Part shown: positions 6,982 through 10,881 of the stretch, one piece after another
Position numbering within the stretch: position 1 is the stretch's first letter
Layout: every line of letters starts with the position of its first letter
From: an uncultured Oscillospiraceae bacterium
GTDB lineage: Bacteria > Bacillota > Clostridia > Oscillospirales > Oscillospiraceae
DNA: 10,881 nt
Reading direction: 5' to 3'
NCBI GenBank assembly: GCA_934573945.1
Contig: CAKTMQ010000044.1
Span: 1 to 10,881 of the forward strand
The notes under the pieces: model-generated
Seen by the model: only the letters and a program-made list of their open reading frames with translations
Database searches by the model: none
What the model was told of the DNA's origin: nothing
Translations under genes and position numbers: made by a program

Positions 6982-8838
6982 ATGAGCAGAGAGCAATTGT
7001 CCAGCGGTGTGTGGGACAGGGCGTATGAATACTTTGGCGCACATCCCGGCGAGGGCGGCTGGACATTCCGCGTGTGGGCGCCGCAGGCGCGCGCCGTGGC
7101 GCTCAGCGGCGATTTCAACGGCTGGCAGCGCTGGGAGATGACCCGGCTGGACGGCGGCGTGTGGGAGCTGACGGCGGCGAACGCCCGGCAGTTCGACGCC
7201 TATCAGTACATCGTGACCCAGTGCGATGGCCGTGAGGTGTGGAAAACAGACCCCTACGGTTTCCATCAGGAGACCCGTCCCGCCACCAACAGCAAGCTCT
7301 ACGACATCGGCGGCTATGTCTGGCACGATGAGAAGTGGCGCGAGCGCCAGCGAGGCACCCGTCCGGCGGAGGGCTGCGTGAATATCTACGAGGTACATCT
7401 GGGCTCCTGGCGGCGGACGGAGAACGGTGAGGTGATGAGCTACCGCGCCATGGCCGATCAACTGGCGCTCTACGTCCGGGAGATGGGCTACAACTATGTG
7501 GAGCTGCTGCCAGTGACGGAATACCCGCTGGATGACAGCTGGGGCTATCAGTGCGTGGGCTATTTTGCCCCCACAAGCCGCTACGGCACGCCCCACGATT
7601 TCATGTATCTGGTGGATCGGCTCCACCGCGCCGGCATCGGCGTGATCCTGGACTGGGTACCCGCCCATTTCTGCAAGGACAGCCACGGTCTCATCAGCTT
7701 CGACGGCTCCTGCCTCTATGAGTACAGCGATCCTCTGAAATGGGAGCACGAGAGCTGGGGCACCCGGGTGTTTGACTTCGGAAAGCCGGAGGTGTGCAGC
7801 TTTCTGCTGTCCTCCGCGGCGTACTGGCTGCGGGAATACCACATCGACGGCCTGCGGGTGGACGCGGTGGCGTCCATGCTCTATCTGGACTACGACCGGC
7901 AGCAGTGGCGGCCGAACCGGTACGGCGGTAAGGAGAATCTGGAGGCCATCGAGTTTCTGCGGCAGCTCAACCGCACCGCCTTCGGCATCGACGACGCGGT
8001 GCTGATGGTGGCGGAGGAGTCCACGGCGTGGCCGATGGTGACCTATCCGGCGGAGGAGGGCGGCCTGGGCTTCAACCTCAAGTGGAACATGGGCTGGATG
8101 AACGACGTGTGCCACTATCTGAAGATGGATCCCTACTTCCGCCAGCACCACCACCGGGACGTGACCTTCTCCATGATGTACGCCTTTTCGGAGAACTTCG
8201 TGCTGCCGGTGTCCCACGACGAGGTGGTGCACATGAAGGGCTCCCTGCGGGGAAAGATGCCCGGCGACAAGTGGCAGCAGCTGGCCGGCGTCCGGGGCTT
8301 TTACGCCTATATGCTCTGCCACCCCGGCAAGGTGCTGACCTTTATGGGCGCAGAGCTGGCACAGTGGCACGAGTGGGACTTCCGGGGGCAGCTGGACTGG
8401 TATCTGCTGGAGCAGGAGGAGGACTGCCGCCGTACCCACGGCTGCATCCGGGCTTTGAACCGCTTCTACCGCTCCCACCGGGAGCTGTGGGAGAACGACC
8501 GGGACTGGGACGGCTTCCAGTGGCTGGTGGCGGATGACAACCGCAACAACGTGCTGGTGTTCCGCCGCACCAGCCGGACAGGCCGCTCCCTGATCGCGGC
8601 CATCAACTTCTCTCCGGTGGCGTTGGAGGATTACCGGTTCGGCGTGCCGCCCAAGGCACGGTATGAGGAAGTGTTCAATACAGATGCTGTGCAGTGGGGC
8701 GGCAGCGGCGTGGTGAACCCGCAGCCCATCCCCACCGAGCATATACCGGCGCATCAGCAAGCGCAGTCCATCGCGCTGCGCATTCCGCCGCTGGGCGCCG
8801 TGATCCTGCAGGGAAAGGGAAGACTGACCAACAAATAA
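6982..8838 (+). CDS. glgB: 1,4-alpha-glucan (glycogen) branching enzyme, GH13
   Basis: Cytoplasmic enzyme that cuts alpha-1,4-glucan chains and rejoins them through alpha-1,6 links during glycogen synthesis. The order is a CBM48-like N-terminal domain (about 20-108, with [20 protein letters not shown]), a GH13 barrel (about 130-500) and a C-terminal all-beta domain (about 515-612). Catalytic regions are intact: DWVPAHF (224-230), GLRVDAV with nucleophile Asp294, AEEST with acid/base Glu345, and SHDE with transition-state-stabilising Asp413. At 618 residues it lacks the extra N-terminal domain of the roughly 730-residue enteric enzymes, as in other short Firmicute forms. The frame stays open upstream to a GTG at 6904, but the ATG at 6982 is preferred: it has AGGAGG 8 nt upstream, and the extra 26 residues match no domain and would need a start almost on the promoter. 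First gene of the glg operon. Confidence 0.96.
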   Translation: MSREQLSSGVWDRAYEYFGAHPGEGGWTFRVWAPQARAVALSGDFNGWQRWEMTRLDGGVWELTAANARQFDAYQYIVTQCDGREVWKTDPYGFHQETRPATNSKLYDIGGYVWHDEKWRERQRGTRPAEGCVNIYEVHLGSWRRTENGEVMSYRAMADQLALYVREMGYNYVELLPVTEYPLDDSWGYQCVGYFAPTSRYGTPHDFMYLVDRLHRAGIGVILDWVPAHFCKDSHGLISFDGSCLYEYSDPLKWEHESWGTRVFDFGKPEVCSFLLSSAAYWLREYHIDGLRVDAVASMLYLDYDRQQWRPNRYGGKENLEAIEFLRQLNRTAFGIDDAVLMVAEESTAWPMVTYPAEEGGLGFNLKWNMGWMNDVCHYLKMDPYFRQHHHRDVTFSMMYAFSENFVLPVSHDEVVHMKGSLRGKMPGDKWQQLAGVRGFYAYMLCHPGKVLTFMGAELAQWHEWDFRGQLDWYLLEQEEDCRRTHGCIRALNRFYRSHRELWENDRDWDGFQWLVADDNRNNVLVFRRTSRTGRSLIAAINFSPVALEDYRFGVPPKARYEEVFNTDAVQWGGSGVVNPQPIPTEHIPAHQQAQSIALRIPPLGAVILQGKGRLTNK

Positions 8839-8873
8839 AGACACGGGTGCGTTTTGCATCAGGAGGTGCCGTC

Positions 8874-10088
8874 ATGAAGAAAGAATGTATCGCCATGCTG
8901 CTGGCCGGCGGACAGGGAAGCCGCCTGTACGTGCTGACCGGTGACATGGCAAAGCCCGCCGTTCCCTTCGGCGGGAAGTTCCGCATCATCGATTTTCCCC
9001 TGTCCAACTGCGCCAACTCCGGCATCGACACCGTGGGCGTGCTGACCCAGTACCGTCCGCTGGAGCTGAACAACTACATCGGCAACGGCCAGCCCTGGGA
9101 GCTGGATCGCACCAACGGCGGCGTACATATCCTGCCGCCCTACCAGAGCGCCACTGGCGCCGTGTGGTATAAGGGCACCGCCAATGCCATCTATCAGAAC
9201 ATCGGCTTTGTGGATCTGTACGATCCGGAATACGTGGCGGTGCTCTCCGGCGACCACATCTACAAGATGGATTACTCCGATATGCTGCGGCGGCATAAGG
9301 CCACCGGCGCGGCCTGCACCATCTCGGTGATGGAGGTGCCCTGGTCGGAGGCCAGCCGCTTCGGCATCATGAATGTGGACGCCGACGACTGCATCACCGA
9401 ATTTGCCGAAAAGCCCAAAGAGCCCAAGAGCAATCTGGCCTCCATGGGCATCTATATCTTCACCTGGTCGAAGCTGCGGGCGTATCTGATCGCCGATGAG
9501 AAGGATCCCGCCTCCAGCAACGACTTCGGCAAGGATGTGATCCCCGCCATGCTGGCGGCAGGGGAGAAGCTGGTGGCCTACCGCTTTGAGGGCTACTGGA
9601 AGGACGTGGGTACTCTGGACAGCCTCTGGGACGCCAACATGGATATGCTGACGCCCGGCTCCGGCCTGAACCTGCTGGACGAGCGCTGGCCGATCCACGG
9701 CCGCACCGCCACCTGCCCGCCCACCTATCTGGGCGAACGCGCCGACGTGGGCAACAGCGCCGTGGCCCGGGGCTGCGAGATCCTGGGAGAGGTGAAAAAC
9801 AGCGTCATGTCCACCGGGTGCCGTGTGGGGCAGGGTGCGCAGGTGTCCTACTCTGTGGTGATGCCCGGCGCGGTGATCGAGGACGGTGCGCAGGTGGCCT
9901 ACGCCATCGTGGGCGAGGAGTGCCGCATTGGCCGGGGCGCCGTGGTCGGCGCGCCGCCGGAGGAGGCGGCTGACCCGGAGGCATGGGGCATCGCCGTGCT
10001 GGGACCCCGTACCTGTGTGACGGCGGGGGAGAACGTGCCCCCCAAGACCATGCTGGATCGTACCCACGGAAAGGAGGGCTCCCGATGA
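8874..10088 (+). CDS. glgC: Glucose-1-phosphate adenylyltransferase (ADP-glucose pyrophosphorylase)
   Basis: Cytoplasmic enzyme making ADP-glucose from ATP and glucose-1-phosphate, the committed step of bacterial glycogen synthesis. The nucleotidyltransferase signature is intact: GGQGSRL (12-18), [10 protein letters not shown] (26-35) and [10 protein letters not shown] (37-46). [11 protein letters not shown] carries Asp127, equivalent to the catalytic Asp142 of the E. coli enzyme, and AEKPK (178-182) is the sugar-phosphate-side motif. The C-terminal third (from about residue 290) has the Gly/Val-rich hexapeptide pattern of a left-handed beta-helix. The length of 404 residues is normal. A 60-codon upstream extension of the frame was refused because it overlaps the end of glgB and the ATG at 8874 has AGGAGG at 8861-8866. 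It lies 35 nt after glgB, and its stop overlaps the start of glgD (ATGA), which implies coupled translation with its partner. Confidence 0.97.
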   Translation: MKKECIAMLLAGGQGSRLYVLTGDMAKPAVPFGGKFRIIDFPLSNCANSGIDTVGVLTQYRPLELNNYIGNGQPWELDRTNGGVHILPPYQSATGAVWYKGTANAIYQNIGFVDLYDPEYVAVLSGDHIYKMDYSDMLRRHKATGAACTISVMEVPWSEASRFGIMNVDADDCITEFAEKPKEPKSNLASMGIYIFTWSKLRAYLIADEKDPASSNDFGKDVIPAMLAAGEKLVAYRFEGYWKDVGTLDSLWDANMDMLTPGSGLNLLDERWPIHGRTATCPPTYLGERADVGNSAVARGCEILGEVKNSVMSTGCRVGQGAQVSYSVVMPGAVIEDGAQVAYAIVGEECRIGRGAVVGAPPEEAADPEAWGIAVLGPRTCVTAGENVPPKTMLDRTHGKEGSR

Positions 10089-10881
10089 AAGGTATGCACG
10101 GTATCATCTTCTCCTATGGAGAAAAGCCCGGTCTGGGGCAGCTGACGGCCAACCGTGTCCACGGCTCCCTGCCCTTCGGCGGCGACTACCGGGTGGTGGA
10201 CTTCATGCTCTCCAATATGGTCAACGCCGGGATCACCGATGTGGGCGTCATCATGCACGGCAAGTGCCAGAGTATGCTGGATCATCTGGGCACCGGCAAG
10301 AGCTGGGATCTCAGCCGCAAGAGCGGCGGCCTGAAACTGCTGCCTGCCTTTGCCTACAATGAGAGCCGGGGCATGGTGGGCCCCTTCCGGGGCAAGATGG
10401 AGGCGCTGGGATGTGTGATCGAGTACCTGCGCCATATCCGGCAGGATCATGTGGTGCTGTCAGACAGCGATCTGGTGACCAATCTACCTCTGGGCGACGT
10501 GCTGGATGCCCATATCACCTCCGGTGCCGACATGACCTGCGTGTGCACCAGCCACCCCGGCGAGGGCGGCGACACCTATTTTACGCTGGACAGCCGGGGA
10601 CGCATCGTGGACACCGCCTGCGACGTCCATGTCCCCCGGGGCTATCAGAGCCTGAATATCTTCCTCTTGAGCCGGGATCTGCTGCTGTCGCTGGTGGAGG
10701 AGTGCATGGTGCATGACCGCTATAGCCTCCGCCACAATGTGCTGCAGGAGAAGAGCGCCGCGCTGCGGTTCAACGGCTACGTGTGGGACAGCTTTGCCGC
10801 CCGCATCAACTCCGTGCAGGGCTATTACCAGCGCAGCATGGAGCTGCTCCGCCCGGAGATCCGCGCAGAGCTGTTCTGCTC
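10085..10881 (+). CDS. glgD: GlgD, GlgC-like regulatory subunit, 3'-truncated by window edge
   Basis: A paralogue of GlgC that in Firmicutes assembles with GlgC and raises its activity. The frame runs open to the window end (265 full codons of about 370). The GlgC fold is recognisable in [27 protein letters not shown] sequence (from residue 28), but catalytic motifs have decayed: the region of GGxGxRL reads GEKPGLGQL, the Lys-Pro of AKPAVPFGG is replaced by His-Gly (26-27), and LSGDH of GlgC is LSDSD here (125-129), so the metal-binding Asp is displaced. This is the usual state of GlgD, which supports a non-catalytic partner role. The ATG overlaps the glgC stop by 4 nt, with AAGGAGG at 10071-10077 inside the end of glgC. 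glgA and glgP probably follow outside the window. Confidence 0.94.
   Translation, partial: MKGMHGIIFSYGEKPGLGQLTANRVHGSLPFGGDYRVVDFMLSNMVNAGITDVGVIMHGKCQSMLDHLGTGKSWDLSRKSGGLKLLPAFAYNESRGMVGPFRGKMEALGCVIEYLRHIRQDHVVLSDSDLVTNLPLGDVLDAHITSGADMTCVCTSHPGEGGDTYFTLDSRGRIVDTACDVHVPRGYQSLNIFLLSRDLLLSLVEECMVHDRYSLRHNVLQEKSAALRFNGYVWDSFAARINSVQGYYQRSMELLRPEIRAELFC

Noticed and set aside
6934..8859. 641-codon open frame on the minus strand opposite glgB
   Set aside because: It mirrors a strongly coding GC-rich gene, its product is His/Val/Ala-rich with no recognisable motif, and it has no operon context.
8694..8873. 60-codon upstream extension of glgC
   Set aside because: It overlaps the conserved end of glgB; the ATG at 8874 has a strong ribosome binding site and gives the normal GlgC N-terminus.
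8859..10067. 402-codon minus-strand frame opposite glgC
   Set aside because: Same reason: glgC is certain from its motifs, and the reverse frame shows no family features.
1..10881. CRISPR arrays, insertion sequences, tRNA or rRNA genes, toxin-antitoxin or phage genes
   Set aside because: No regularly spaced repeats, transposase motifs, terminal inverted repeats or structural RNA signatures were seen; the only tandem repeat is the coding EPTTPT array.

Overview
The window looks like chromosomal DNA of a GC-rich (roughly 60% by eye) Gram-positive gut-type Firmicute, probably a clostridial lineage such as Oscillospiraceae. This is an inference from four things: strong GGAGG ribosome binding sites, tight operons, a glgB-glgC-glgD order as in Firmicutes (the Bacillus glgBCDAP type), and a MacB-like exporter whose adaptor carries a lipobox although no outer-membrane partner is encoded here. 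All genes supported by the sequence lie on the + strand. Long open frames on the minus strand are GC-rich shadows. Layout: (1) 1-1353 is the 3' part of argS, closed by an excellent intrinsic terminator at 1361-1390. (2) 1404-1431 is a near-perfect sigma-A promoter with an extended -10. It opens a leader of about 135 nt and a four-gene operon, 1574-6763: a lipoprotein HlyD/MacA-type adaptor, a MacB/LolD-type ATPase, a second, membrane-anchored HlyD-type adaptor with a large insertion, and a MacB/FtsX-type permease. The genes are separated by 2 to 12 nt or overlap by 8 nt. A GC-rich hairpin at 6771-6804 probably ends the operon. (3) A promoter at 6875-6903 drives a glycogen operon of glgB, glgC and glgD. 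glgD runs off the window end, and glgA/glgP would be expected further on. How the genes work together: the exporter genes should make one ABC complex, with ATPase and permease in the membrane and two paralogous adaptors on the outer face, exporting an unknown substrate. GlgC makes ADP-glucose, GlgD is a degenerate GlgC paralogue that probably acts as its partner subunit, and GlgB adds alpha-1,6 branches. The most unusual part is the exporter. The two adaptors are recognisably paralogous and flank the ATPase gene. The second has about 210 residues inserted at the tip of its coiled-coil hairpin, comprising an unrecognised small folded module, EPTTPT hexapeptide repeats, and Gly/Glu-rich and Thr/Ser-rich stretches. 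The first ends in a Met/Asp/Gly/Ala-rich tail. These suggest a cell-wall-spanning, two-adaptor MacB-like exporter, which would need experimental support.
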